DNA from: Trogon surrucura
Lineage: Eukaryota; Chordata; Aves; Trogoniformes; Trogonidae
DNA length: 64,000 nt
Assembly: GCA_020746105.1 (NCBI GenBank)
Contig: CM036632.1
Location: 8,292,001 to 8,356,000, forward strand
Direction: 5' to 3'
The first letter of the stretch is position 1. Each line of letters starts with the position of its first letter. This document shows, one piece after another, positions 26,901-41,900 of the stretch. The notes under the pieces are model-generated. The model was not told where the DNA came from. It did no database searches and worked only from the letters and a program-made list of their open reading frames with translations. The position numbers and the translations under genes are program-made.

Positions 26901-29900
26901 AATCTTCTCTGGATGCAGTTGGGTTTTGCATTAGGGTTTTAAGGCGTACACATCATTGGAGCAACTAACTGTTTGGGGGGTTTTTGCGTATGGTTATTCT
27001 CTGATATGTGGTGGCATGGTTATCGCACAACTGTGGTGCAATGTACTGAGGTGGTAGCGTGGCAGGATAAGATAATGGGGATAGGAAGTGCAATTGGGTA
27101 TCCTGTTCAGTTCCCTATAACTAACAAGTTGGGTAAGAGGCCAGAGACTTCATGGGAATGTGAATTTCATGTTTGTTAAAAATATTGCGAGTGTGTGATT
27201 GTGCGATAAAGGTGTTGAAATGATCAGTATAACTGGACAGAAGTTGGGACCTGTCTAACAGCTCAGACTCTGTGAACGATCAAGCCTGTTCTGAAATAAG
27301 TGTAGCCTTTCAAGAGGACTGTTACCAAAAAATACCCGCAACCAAGATGGCAAGAACAGTGATTAATTATTACATACTGCGGCTCTGTTTGGCAGAACTT
27401 ATTTGTGAATTGAAAAAAAAATGTAGCAAGCTCAAACAAGTGCCAGATATTTTAATTCCTGTGGATAGTTCCTTGTTGCATTATTGTCTGTAACGTTCAA
27501 ACTGGTAAATCTGAGAGTCTGGAAAGCAAAACTGTCAAATAATACATATTTAATAACATGAAGGCACACTACAGAGAATATATAGCTTTTTAGCTTCCTG
27601 CAACATATGTGATTGATTTTTACAATTTTAATGTACAAACCTGTTGCAACTTTTTGTGGATTTTGCTGTGTATTTGTTTTTATAAAGGTGAAAGACACAA
27701 AGGTAACTGTAGCAACTGAACAACCCATGATGTTAGACAGACTTCAGGAAGCAAATACTCTCTTAGAAGAAATTCAAAAGGGATTGAATACTTACTTGGA
27801 GAAGAAAAGATTATTTTTCCCAAGGTAAATTAATTAAACAGGCCTAAGTTAGAAACAAAAGCCATAAGGTCTTTCAGACCATTTCTACTCAACGGAAAAG
27901 TCTCATTTTATAAACACGTGGGACACAGTCCCATGCAGCTAAAAATGAAAACCTGTTCTTTTATCCAGACATTGTTCATTTTCCTCAGCTCCAGTGGAAT
28001 TTGCGATGCCCGGGACAGGCAGAGGTGGGAAGGCAAAATCTGTCCTGCACAGTGTAAACTTATGATTAGAAAGACATTATCACTTACAGAGCATTTTGAA
28101 GGAACGTGTTGCCTTCCCATGACAAATTTGCAGTTGGGTCTCTGCCCTGCCCTCTTCAGTTGTGCAGAGGTGTGTGAGATGTAGGAGTTATATATGATTA
28201 TGAGGAACAGGATTCTTTGTTTTTACAAGGTATTCCTTGGCCACGTCGATACACCTGGTCTTCCCTGTGTGAGTCTGAGAAACCGTCTTTCTTCCTCTGC
28301 ATCAAAGGGTGGTCGCATTGACATTGTGAGAAAAACTGGCGTGATGAGTTTTAGAATGTTAAAAATTGCTTAAGAAAAGGGATATGAGATAATTTTTTCT
28401 TGATTATACTAGCGTCTTAAGCAACAGTAAAACCAGTTCAGTCTATCTTGCATTAATAGATTATTAACGACAGTTTTCATTATTGGAAGGTGCATGTTCA
28501 TGAAGTGTATTGTTCCAACAGATTTTTCTTCCTGTCTAATGATGAGCTGCTTGAAATACTGTCCGAAACAAAAGATCCCCTTCGAGTTCAACCACATTTA
28601 AAGAAGTGTTTTGAAGGAATTGCTAAGCTGGAGTTCACAGAAGATCTGGAGATCATAGGCATGATCAGTTCAGAGAAAGAAATTGTTCCTTTTGTAGATA
28701 AAATCTATCCAGAGAATGCAAAAGTAAATTTTTTTTACTATATGATATTAGAACAATACTTTGCTTAAAGTGTATGTTTTTGGGGAAATGAGGTTTCAAA
28801 TGTTTAACATCAGATTATGAGAGGTGTTTAGGAAAGTGAGAGTGCAGACTGGTATTCTAAAACACAAAAGATTTCCGTCAAAAAGGAGTAAGACATATCA
28901 GTTTTGGGGTAAATTCCTCTAGGTACTCCTCCGCAGCTTTATGCACCTACTGCTTTTGAGATGTAGATAGAGAAGATACACACACACACACATATGTATG
29001 TGTAAAGCAAGCTCCCATAAACATACGTAAGTAATACTGCACTGCATGGCTAAACTAGAGAGGAATGAGGGAAATGATGATCAGCTGGCACTGAAGAATC
29101 AAAGCATTAATTTGAAAGGGATCCGAGTAGAAGTAGTAGCATTGTAAGTTTTGAAATGTATCTCAGTTCCAGCTTTTTCTGGTGTTGTCAATGTGAAAAT
29201 GTGAACCTCAATTGCTGTGTGGTAACCAAAAAGAGATTAAAGGTGTGGGGTATGTTGTGAGTTACAGATGCTCTTTTATCCTTAATCCTCCAGGAACAAA
29301 ACATGCCCTGGGTTAAAATGACCGAGCTTTAACTGACCATGCAATCTGTGATTTGCATTTTTTGTTCAGGCTGATACAAAACATTTCTAGCTGTTCCTTC
29401 CACTGAATTATTTTTAGATTTAGTTTTAGACTAACTGCCTTCAAACAGTGTTAATCTGCAGCATTGCCTGTTAGAATTTGTGAAATTTCAACCTTTCTTC
29501 CTCCTACAAAACCCAGATCAGAAGAAAGCATGTTTAACGCATTTCAATGAATTGTCCTTTAAGAGGAATGTAATCAGGAAATGTGTTTCTTAATTGTTTT
29601 TCTCTTTTGAAGGGCATGGTAGAAAAATGGCTTTTGCAAGTAGAGGAAATGATGCTGACCAGTGTAAGACAAGTTATTCAAGATGGCATCAAAGGATATG
29701 TTGAGGTAATTATTCCTGAATTATAGTATAAAGTAGATGCCAAAAACAACCGAAAGTGAACAGGTTGATGATATTCTGAATCAGGGAAATGTGTTTGAAG
29801 CTAAGTGGGATCCAGTGGTACCAGTGTGAAGTTTTAACTCTTGAGTTTATTGAAGACAAAGTATTAAAGCTTTCTGTGCTGATTTTCATTTATTTACAGC

Positions 29901-32900
29901 ATGAGACAAAAGAAATTTGTGGAAAGTAGTTGTTGTCAGTTCCATAATCTAATGTGACTTGCTGTGTCTGGAATGGATCTTTTTTTTTTTTTAAGGTTCC
30001 TCGAAAAACGTGGGTACTTCAGTGGCCTGGACAGGTGGTTATTTGTGTTTCATCCATTTACTGGACAGAAGAAGTGTCTGAGGCTATAAGGAAAGGAACT
30101 TTACCAGTAAGATTTTCTTTTACCTTTCTCTTTCTCAGCAGTAAACTCTGATTAATTGATAAAAAGCTCCTTCTAGCAAAGAAGATCCTCAGTCAACATC
30201 ATATATGAAAGAGAATTTTAAATATTCATGTAGTGCTCAGACTTCCATTACTATGTTTTGTTGGAAGGGCTGTCTCCAGAGACTGCCCCCTTGGGGGCTT
30301 AGGAATTTCTAGCTACAGCACTACGTTAATGCCTGTGTTCTGTTTCTGTGGCAGGACTACTTGAAGAAGAGCAATCTGCAAATTGGGGACATTGTTGAGT
30401 TGGTGAGAGGAAAGCTGTCCAGTGGAGCCCGGCTGACCCTTGGAGCTCTCACTGTCATTGACGTGCATGGTCAGTGGGCACTCCTGCTACTCTTGTTACA
30501 TCTGGGCAGTGCTGCTATTGTTAGTTGGGGGAACTGTTTGAAAGAGACAGCTAAAATGCTTTCTCTACCTTTGCAGAGTTATTGCACAGTATTTTTGGGT
30601 AAATGAAGATTGCTTAGTCCCGCATAACTCTCTGCCATCTACTTAGAACAGGTGCTGGAATATAGATTGAATTAAGCTGATTCTCTATCTAAAGCAGATG
30701 CAGTTTGCCTTCTAACACGAAAGCCAGACTACTGCTCTAAGTGTTGATTTACTCTTACATAGCTTTAAGTAAATATTAGTTTACTAATGCATTGTTTTAA
30801 TCAAACTGAGGTAGTAGGAGTGTTTAGATTTTTCAGATAATCTGTCTCTTACTCTGTAGCTCGTGATGTCGTTGCAAAATTAGTTGAAGACAAAGTCACA
30901 GATCTGAATGACTTCCAGTGGATTTCTCAGCTGAGATACTACTGGGAGGAGAAGGATGTAGTAGTGAGAATGATTACAACTGAAGCCAAATATGGTTATG
31001 AGTATCTGGGCAATTCTCTACGTCTGGTTATAACTCCACTAACAGATCGATGTTATAGGTAAAGCCATGTTGTCTATGAATACTGTTTTCATTTTTTTGA
31101 TTATATTTACTTTCTTTTGTTATAATTAATAACAGCAGAAATCTAAGCAGCTAAGATTTTCCTGTAGGTTTTGGAGGCAAATCTTACATACCTTCATTGC
31201 TCAAGTGTGGTAAAATATTTACAACATATAGGTTTCCACATCAGTAGAGTAAAAGTCTCTGTTTTATCCAAGAATATGCTTTTGTAAAGAGCTGGTAACT
31301 TTAAAGAGCTCTAAGGTAGCACTGGTCAATTAATCTCTTTGAAATAAGATGTACGGGTATGGTATGCTTGCCTGTCCTTCACAGATGATTGAATACAGTG
31401 AGCTTCCTCTGCTTCCTTGCAAGAGGTTGAAATTAAAATACTTCATCCCCCAAGGCTGAAGTATTCAAGAGCATTTGTTATTTCACTTCTGACGAGCCCC
31501 GGAGGCACAGGTCATCTCAGCAGGTAATTTCAGGTCTAAGGTTTAAGGAATTTTCTTTCATAGTATCTCCATAGTATCTCCAGGCAAGTGGATGGTGACA
31601 AGGATGTAAAGATTTTATTTCAGCACTGAGCTGTGAACTCACCATTGTGTAGAAGGCACGTGTAGTAAAGTGCCTGTGGTAGTGCCTATGCTGGCAAATG
31701 CTTTATCTTCAGGCATTCACAGCAGTGTTGAAAGAGCCATGTGGCTGGTGCATTAGCTGTGAACTGGGCTGGTTCTCATTAGGATTAGCTTAATCTAAAC
31801 TAAAACTATGCAGTCAGCTGTGACACATGTAGTTTCCAGTGCAAGCAATGAGCAAGCAGACTCTATGAGAAGAAACTTCTTTACTGTGAGGGTAACAGAG
31901 CCCTGGCACAGGCTGCCCAGAGAGGTTATGGAGTCTCCTTCTCTGGAGACTTTCAAACCCTGCCTGGATGCGTTCCTGTGTGGCTGCCCTAGGGGATCCT
32001 GCTCTGGCGGGGGGGTTGGACTGGATGATCTCCAGAGGTCCCTTTCAACCCCGAACATTCTGTGATTCTATGCAGCACAACTGCTTTCGATAACAAAGCC
32101 TTTGAAGCTTTTGTAAAATAATCACATCCCTCCACTGTTGGTAGGGATCTCATTTTTAGTATGAAATCACTTGAAGAGCAATGTGATTCCCAGGTTTATG
32201 AAATCACCTTGATGCATTCTCAGCTATTTTTAAAGACTGACTTCATTTATAAAGCCAACTTCAAGTTCATGGCCCGAGGAGTGCCACTTGATGAAAAAGC
32301 GTCGTTTTGCAAACTGTCATTTTATGGCACGGTGCATTTGTGTAACTGAGGATATGCAGGGTGAATGCATGTAATAAAAAGCTTTGACATTCCTTGTAGG
32401 CCAAGTGGGTGAATGTGAGCTTCCACAGTTGAGTCAATACTCTTTTTTTTTTTTAGGGCAAGTGACAAAGTCAGTAGGGAACCAGTAAATAATTTCCAGT
32501 GGAACCTGTACAGGGAAATACGTATCCATCCTCTCAGAAACAATCTGCCCTTGAAGATTACCATTTCTAATGCCTGTGTTCTTGTTTATGTAGGACATTA
32601 ATGGGTGCCTTGAAATTAAATCTTGGTGGTGCTCCAGAAGGACCTGCTGGGACTGGCAAAACAGAAACAACAAAAGATCTGGCAAAAGCACTCGCTAAGC
32701 AGGTACCAAAATACATACATTTTTGCTTTGTATTGCTTATATGTGCATATGTAGATATTTCTCAAAATGCCATTCTTAAGCAAGCACTGCTTGTTCTGTA
32801 CCTATTCTTTGTTCACAGAAATAGTTGGTGAGAAGCATACATTTAAGACTGTGTCTGTATGGCCTCCTAGTGTTGCAATCCAAATTTAGCAATAGTAATC

Positions 32901-35900
32901 CCTTCCCACTTTACATACTAAGAATTTTATAGTGGAGTGTGTGTTAATACTGAGAGATGTTCTCTGTTTTTTTTGTTGTAGTGTGTGGTCTTTAATTGCT
33001 CTGATGGTCTCGATTACAAGGCAATGGGCAAGTTCTTCAAGGGGCTGGCACAATCTGGTGCATGGTCCTGCTTTGACGAGTTCAATAGAATTGAGGTAAT
33101 GTTTTGACTCGCACAAATAAAGGTATAAAGCTTTAGTATAGGACACAAGAAGTTTTAGACTTGGAAATGACAGTATCATTGGAAATCTTGTATTTTTATT
33201 TGTGGTATAGTCAATTTGTTTTGATAATCACTGTCAAAGAAATAGGTATTCAGCTGCCTGCTGTAGGAGCACATGCCTACCTGCTCGGTGTTGCAAAAGT
33301 CTTGTGTTTGGTTATTTTAGCTGAAAAAATTGTTCCTGTGCAGTTTCCTCTTTTGTATGTGACAGTCATTTGTTGGAGAAGAACTCTCCTTCTCTTCTCC
33401 TTGAGAAGCTGTGGGGCTGTGTTTATGCTCAGCCTGAGACAGACAAATCCCAGTGGAAAGATTCCTGTGATAACTAGCTGAGTGTCACCAAGTGAGTGAC
33501 CTGGTTAACTAGCTGTGCAACAAGAAACATCTAATTCCGTCCTTGGTCTTACTCTGTTTTTTTTTTCTCTCTTTTTTTTTTGTTTTGTTTTGTTTTGTTT
33601 TTTGTTTTGGATTTTTTTTATTTGATCACTAATGACTTTGGTTAAGTTTATTTTGCTGGAGTTAGATTTAACTAAATACTAGTCAGTGTGGAAATTCCAT
33701 TAAGTTCTGTTTCGTATGCTTTACTACCCTTAACACCTTAATTTCTCCATTTATCTACTGTAACTCGTGTTTTACTGATTTCAAGTGTTAGCATTCTCAT
33801 CTTTCAGTATTCTGTTACCTTCATACTTAAAAGGACTGAGGAGTGGTGCTAGGCTGCCTTGTCCTTTCTTTACATTTACCCTCAGATTTGAGGCATCGAG
33901 TGAATCCGTCTTTGTGAAGAGCTTACATTTTGTCATTTGAGGTGAAAGGCAACTGCTTTTGGAGGCCTCCAGAGGGAGTTCCTGTCCACCTGACTTAGAT
34001 GTCTGCATTCAGGCTGATGATATTTCCCTGTGGAGGGTTTTAGAAGCCTCTGTTGATCTGTCTGCGTTGGTTTAACAGGGAGTGGTGGCATTAACTTCTG
34101 GAGGATCACTTAAACTAGATAGCTAATACTTAGGCTCAGTGATCAGACACAGGGTGATTTTCACCTGGAAGAATGCAAATATAGCCATCAAAATATGTAA
34201 ACAAAACCATTTTATGTTGTCTCCAGGTGTCTTATGTTTCCCAATCTGTTCTGTCTGTATTAGGTTGAAGTATTATCTGTAGTTGCCCAGCAGATACTTA
34301 GCATACAGCAAGCTATTGTTCGCAAACTCAAAACATTCATCTTTGAAGGGACAGAGATCTCTCTTAATCCTACCTGTGCTGTGTTCATCACGATGAATCC
34401 TGGGTATGCTGGACGGGCAGAGCTGCCTGATAATCTGAAGGTAAATCTGGAATCCTGATTTCTTACAGAAATTAATATGAATTTGCAACTTCGGGCTGAT
34501 TGTAATAAGAAAAGGAAGGCAAAACCAAATAATACTCTGATAACCCATTCAAGTATATTTTGCTGTGCTTTTTGCTAAGCTTTAATAAATCTTTAGGATT
34601 ATACAAAGTGTGCACATGAAAGGTCTCAATCTAACTATAGTGATACCAGTTCACAGTTTTAACTGTGCTCTAAGTGGAAATTCTCCTGGTTTACAATGGC
34701 TTGGTGACCCAAATCCCAATTTAAATTTATTATAATCTTGCAAGTTGCTGAGACGCTGCAGAGAGACCAATATGGTTCTAATGCTTTCCCTAGCTTTGCT
34801 GCAGTTACTGCAAGACAGTAACCAGACCAAGTGCTAGGGTGTCTGTTTTGAAAGTGAGATGAGCAACATCTCCCTTTTCCTCTGTTAATAGTTCTTTAGG
34901 GTTGTGACTCTTTCTAAACACTTCTTCCTGCAGTGCTTAGCACAGACCTACTGAACATGGTGGTAAGATCACAGTTTCAGTGACAATTCTAATGTTATCT
35001 TATAGATTTCGGATGACTGCTGAAGTAATGAAAATGGAATAGAGAGTAGAGACATTCATGAATTTATGGAGAGTTACTATTCTTACAAAATGAATGCAGG
35101 CTATTATCATATTCCATAGTCCAAGCTCGTGTCTTGCTTTTTTTCTTACAGGCACTGTTCCGAGCAGTTGCCATGATGGTTCCAGATTATGCTTTGATTG
35201 GAGAAATTTCGCTTTATTCAATGGGGTTTTTGGACTCTCGGAGGTAAGATATGCTGAATTTTCTCCTAGTTCAGTCTAATATACCTCATTCCTCTGTAAA
35301 TCATGAACGAATGTTTGAGGCCTATAATTCTGCAAAACTGTCCATATTGTTTCTCCAGAAACTACTTTGTAATCTCCTACTTTATTATCAGTTCTCATTT
35401 ACTACCTCTTGTTGACAGATAGGCACTTCTACACAGGATCATTTGGAAAGTGTATCATAATATCAAACAGAATTTCAAAATGGCACACACATTCCTTGGC
35501 ATGGCATAATCTATTGTTGTGTTTCCTAAGTGTTTTGGGCCATCCTATTAGCTGATATGTCTGATAATCTCTGCAGTTACTTCATGTATATAAGCACTTA
35601 AATTATTTTCCTTGCATGGTGATATTTTAATATCCACAGCCTTGCCCAGAAAATTGTTGCCACGTACCGTTTGTGCTCTGAGCAGCTGTCGTCTCAACAT
35701 CACTATGATTATGGGATGCGTGCTGTTAAATCTGTCCTGACGGCAGCAGGAAACTTAAAACTGAAGTACCCAGCTGAAAATGAAAGCGTATTGTTACTTC
35801 GGGCTTTGCTGGATGTTAACTTGGCCAAATTCTTGGCACAGGATGTGCCATTGTTTCAGGTAAGCTGGCAAGACCTCATCAAGTCTTGTGATGATGAAGT

Positions 35901-38900
35901 CCATTGTAAGAACCTAGAGAAACAGGTCATTATCTTAATTTAGAACAGTTTGATCTAGATGCTGCTGTATTAGTGTAAAGTTTTTTTCAGTACACTGGCC
36001 TGGGTGCACTCTTTGGTTCTGTTAGTATTATTTTGTAAAACAAACGCTCAGTGGTGGGTTTTAGGTTTTCCTAGAAGTTGGTGTTGTTCAGATGAGGACA
36101 TTTCCTCTTAAGATCCTGTTAACGGTATGAATATTGTTTTACTTGTGGATTGTTATGCTTTGAGAAGTTTCTCTTTTTGTAATCTGTGTTTCAATACTAT
36201 CTTGCCTTAACAGGGCATCATATCTGACCTGTTTCCTGGAGTGGTTCTTCCTACACCTGACTATGACCTGTTTGTCCAGGCACTAACTGAAAATATAAAA
36301 AAAATGGATCTACAGCCAGTTCCATGGTTCATTGGAAAAATAATTCAGGTTTATTTTCACATACTTACTTCCAGGGAAGAAAAGTGTGAGAGCTGAAACA
36401 TTCACCACTCACTGTCTGTGTCATGAAAGAATATCTGGTAGTTTCCATGATCAGTTAATAGAATATTACAAGCAGCATGTTTTCACTGAGTGAAAATGAA
36501 ATTAGTATTAACTGGTTAGGAATTTAAGCTAAACCAGAAAATATCGACCTTAACCTGAGATTAAAAAGAAGTCAGTTTAGGGCTTCATCTTAAAGCTCTC
36601 TTTGAAGGTGCTCTATTTGAAGGCTTTGACTTGCATTCTGGGAAGATCTTGTAGGTTACCACTTCTGTAGTCCAAAATCCGCCTCTGTGGGGCCACTCAT
36701 ATGACAGATCCTCAGAGCTGGAGTTTCCATCCCTTTGTGTTACCTTCATTAGATACCACAGATTCCAGTTTAGGCTTTTACACTGGACTGTGACCTGCAG
36801 TGTGTGGTTAGTGCTCTCACACCCTGTACAATGCTGTTGTTACAGGTCAGGGATGGCATTTAGCAAGGAGAAAGAGAGGATTTCTGAGGGGAATGACTTC
36901 TTAAATTGTATCAGTAAGAGTTGCCATAATAATCTGACTGCCTTCTGATCTGGGTTAATGCCTCAGTCAGCCTTAAGAGAGTGCAGGTATTTGGCTGGTA
37001 TTTTGTCCTGTCAGGTCTGAGTGCAGGAGAGATGCCACCTCTAGTTTCATACACATAATGCTTCCTTTTGTGCCATGTTAAAGAGTCGGTCTCTTGTCCC
37101 TTACACAGATATATGAAATGATGCTGGTGCGCCATGGTTTCATGATTGTTGGAGATCCATTGAGTGGGAAGACCTGTGCATACAAAGTGCTAGCTGGAGC
37201 CCTTGGCGATTTGTGCGCAGGTGATACTGTTCAGCCACAAACTTCTCACAAAATGAAGTTAATTCTGTGACTAACATTTTTCCTTTGCAGAGATATGCAC
37301 AAGTTTTTAACTGTCTGATATTGTGATTTCTCAACTGGAAGGTTTCTATTCATTGAACGTTTTTTTGTGTGATGTATTTGTCTGAAAGTATTTTTGCCTG
37401 CATTTACTGGAATAGTAAAACATACTGTAAAGATTTAGGGCTTGGCCAGCCCCTAAATGTATGTCAGATGCTCTCTGTTAACCCCTCTCCTTTCTGAAAG
37501 GGGAAGGGAAGAGGGAATAAAGCAGACACACGATGGATTGGGAAGGAAAACTAAAACAGCTTTAATGAAATGATACCAGTACTTACAAAAACATAATGAA
37601 ATATATACAAAGCCAATATCGAACCCAGCCTGCTCGCCCTGCCTCCCCCGCCCATCGCAATCAATTCGGAAACTAGATTCAGGAACTCACAGGCTGGGAG
37701 CAGAAGAGCGAATGGAGTCCACCTAGGATGCTATCTGCTGAAGAAAAGGGCTTAACACTTGTGGTTGCTCAGATTTATACTAAGTATGTCAATAATACTA
37801 ATACGGGATACTCTAGCCAGTTTTGGGTCCCTGTGCTGTCTGCTCCTCCCCGGAGGTGTAACATTTTACTCCCTCGCAATCTTTTTACTTTATAGCACCT
37901 CAACCTGCTACACCAGATTTATCGATGACCTTGGTCACTATAGGAGCAAGTATGAGCAAGAGCCTCTCTGCATACCAGTCCTTGGTAGTAACTATAAACG
38001 CAAAGCGCTGTCACTTCTAGAAGCGGGCGCTGTCTGCAAAAATCTGCTGTTGACTTTAGTAAGCACAGTCTCTTAGAAGACACTTCGCTGAAAAGTCAGA
38101 TCACTAACAGAATAGGTTCTGTTTTAGCTCAAACTTACTGATATGTTTATACTTCCATGAATTTTGTTAAGAATTGTATTTGTGCATAATACTGTTGAAG
38201 AAACTAGCTCTGATAGGGAGATTGTAAGTAGCTCCCATGAACATGTAAAATTTGTTCTGCTTTGCTTTTTATTTTTTTTCATGTGCTTTTGCACACAAAA
38301 CTTTGCTTTCCTTTTACAAGCAACAGAAGTCTTATTTACTGCTACCTAGCTACCAGATGTCAATTTTGGTTTTTTTTTTTGTTTTCGGTAGCTAAAGTAG
38401 GATTCTCGTGAATTCTCTTATTCTGCACTTCAGTTGTTGAATGAAACTAACCTATTAAATTCTCAAGCTCACCTATCTGGCTTTTTACACAGCAAAATCC
38501 ATGGATGAATTTGCTGTTGAATACAAAGTTATTAATCCCAAAGCAATTACTATGGGACAGTTGTATGGTAGCTTTGATCCTGTAAGCCATGAGTGGACAG
38601 ATGGAGTTCTTGCAAATGCCTTCAGAGAACAAGCGTCTTCTGTGACAGATAATAGGAAGTGGATTATTTTTGATGGCCCAGTCGATGCAGTTTGGATAGA
38701 GAACATGAACACTGTGCTGGATGATAATAAAAAGGTAGCCTAATTTTTACCTCATCCTTAAATATACATACTTTATTTTAGTAGTAGCAATATTGTTACG
38801 GTGGTAGTTAAAGGAGGTGTGACACTCAGAAAAAGCTGATGTGCTTAGAAGTATTGCTTTTCCCCCCAGTGGGTTTAGTAGATGGTATTGTTACTTCTCC

Positions 38901-41900
38901 CAAGAAGCTTTGTCCTGCTCCTACTTTATTGAAATGAGGTTACTCACTGAGGCTTTTTTATTGGCACTTTTAGGAAACTGAAATAAACCCAGTTCTGTAA
39001 CTGAAAATTGAACTTGTTTGAATTACTTACTGAATAAATTACCGGGGGAGGAAAAAAAAAAAAAAAAGAGCTTCAGGTCATAACTGCTTTTCATTGCAGA
39101 GTTATTTAAAGACAGGGTACTGTGTCTCTGCAAGCCTTTACAGTAGCACATGGGAAAGTTGAGACAAGGTCAGAAAATGTTTTGAGAACATGAATGAGTG
39201 AACGAGGTGTGACACTAAGTAGAATGTTCAGTAATATTATGACAGACATTGCTTTGGCTGAATGATCAGCGCTGACATGACTGGAACACGTTTATGTGAT
39301 GTTTTTCTTCTAGCTATGCTTAATGAGTGGTGAAATAATTCAGATGAATTCACAAATGAGTTTAATCTTTGAGCCAGCAGATTTAGAGGAGGCATCTCCA
39401 GCAACTGTCAGCAGGTAATGTGAAAGCATTCAAACTCAAACTGTCCTACCTTGCACATGTATTCCTGTACCATAGTTGTTTGTTCTTCCCAGGTGTGGTA
39501 TGATCTATATGGACCCACAACAGTTAGGTTGGAAGCCACTGAAGGATTCCTACATGAATACATTGCCTCCAAACCTGCAGGAGGAACACCGAGAGCTGGT
39601 GCGAGACTTCATTTTTATTTTTTACATAGGTCTAATTTAGAAGATTAACTTTAAGGTGATGTTCACTGTTTGCAAACTTAAAGGCAGGCATGCAGAATCA
39701 AACTTTTTACAAGTATTTCCGTGATTTAGAGGGTTCTAGATCTCCTAAGGACTGCTGTAAATTAGCTCATAGGGATGAATGTCAAATGTCGCAAGGAAAG
39801 TGCATGAGAGGTGGAGGTGCCGTGAGTACTAGAAACAGAATGTGGGAAATACTGGAAGACTCAAAATGTTTTCAACTCACCCTTCCTCTGTCTAAGACAT
39901 CTGGAGTTTAGCTTGATAATGCTCCATGGCAGAAGCAGCGTGTGTTCACTATCAGATAGTGACAGTGACTTAGTGATCACTTAAGGACAGCCTCACACAG
40001 GTCCTCTCCTGATCTGCCCTCTGCTGGCTGGACGAATTTCTGATGCCTTATGTTTCACTGAGAGAGAGCTGAGGGACAGTGGGAAACGTGGTAACTCCTG
40101 CATTGATTTAAAGCCATTTCCCTTTGTCCTGGCAGGTCAATGACATGTTTATGTGGCTAGTCCAGCCCTGTTTAGAGTTTATTCACCTTCATTGCAAAGC
40201 CATTGTACAAACATCCTCTATTCATCTAAGCTACAACTTGATGAAACTCTTTAGTTGTCTGCTTGGTAAGTACCCTAAGCCTTAGTCTTTTTATTTCATT
40301 TTTTCTTTTTTTCCTACCGTGTCCCATAAAAAGACACATGGTATCAGATGCAAGAAAATACCAAAGGAATTCCCTCACTGTTGAGATCATATGACCCAAG
40401 TCCTTTCTCACTGACCAGTAGTAAGAGTAGTGTTTGACTAGCCTGCAGAGCTTTCACGTTTGGACACGGGTGTCATTACAAAAACTGAACATGACCTTGA
40501 GAGTGTATTCCCTGTTTTTGTTTGCTATTTGCTGGCATCCAAAGAAAACAATTAGGACCTTTTATAGACATTTTTTTCTTCTAGTTTATTTTTATTTGTA
40601 AACAGTATTTTACCCAGATAAGATCCTCACTCTCTGGATTGACTTTATTCCACTGAAGACAGTACTCTAAATTTGTCTCAGAATACTTCTGCAAAAATGC
40701 ATTTTGAATGGGGATTTATGGTTGTTACTGGCATTTAACTAAAATTAAAAATTGTGTTTTAGATGAAATAAGGCAATCCGAGGAAGAGGAGAAAGAAAGC
40801 ATGTCTAGTCAGCATACCACCTTGTGGCTGCAGGGGCTTTTCCTTTTTGCTTTGGTTTGGACAATTGGTGGGATCATCGATGCAGACAGCAGAAAGAAAT
40901 TTGATTTGTTTTACCGCAACTTGCTAATGGGAATGAATAATGAACACCCATGCCCTAAAAGCGTGAAGCTTACCAGAAGCAACATCTTCCCAGAAAAAGG
41001 TGCTTCTTCATAACTGTACTTGCCTGGCCTTTTATAAAGCAGTAAGAAAACTCAGCACGTAGGGGAGAATCGAGTGCCTGGCAGATGTTAAGTCTGCAGC
41101 AGATCCACCATCTGCCAAGCCTTGGGCTGCGCAGCTGGGGGCTCTTTCCTGGCTCTTTCCATCAGGAGTAGCATATGCCTCGTGTTGTACTCAAACAATG
41201 TGGCTGAATCTGACCTAAAATAATTTGGTGGAGGGTGGGGGGAGAGAGTATCTCGTGTATTAGAAAGTTATCTCACAGTGTTGGACGTCTCACATTAAAA
41301 TGATTGAAGTTTATTTTTATTCTTTAATCAGTAGGTTTTCCTATGTTGTATTTTTCAATAAACAGGGAGTGTTTATGACTTCTACTTTTACAAGCATGGC
41401 AGTGGGCGGTGGAACACGTGGATGGAGTACATCACAAAAGAAGAGCAAGTTATCCCTCCAGGGGCGAAGGTTCACATTGATGTCTTTCTTTTTAGAAAAT
41501 AATTGTTTGACTAAATGATTTAGAGCTATACATCAGCTACCTTATCTGGCTCTGATTCTACTACATCAGACTGTTTACTGTTTCATCTGCAACATTTTAT
41601 TAATCTCTGTAGGCTCCTTTTCATACTTTTGTCTTTCTGGTACAGTCAGTCTTCAAAGTTTGCTACTGCAGGTGAACATGGAGGTCTGAGGTGGGCTGGT
41701 GGTTAAAATTTTTCGTTCTGCTTTTGTCACTGTAACAGCATCTGATGTTGGGGAAATCGTGGTAGAGAAAATATGGAAATTGAGGTAGAGAAAATACGGA
41801 AAGTTTTGAGAAATACGGAAAGTACTGAGAGTCCTAAAACTCCTCCATTTGCCACGTTTTGGTGGCAGCTGTGAACTCAAGGGAAGTGTAGCACAGCAGA

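Noticed and set aside
27918-28184. 88-codon plus-strand open frame in intron 22
   Set aside because: Cys-rich translation without recognisable family, between well-supported exons 22 and 23. No promoter or splice evidence.
28979-28992. Short (AC)n tract and a CAGACAGACAGACAG tract near 59838, considered as CRISPR-like or regulatory repeats
   Set aside because: Simple microsatellites of a few units, with no spacers and no function evident.
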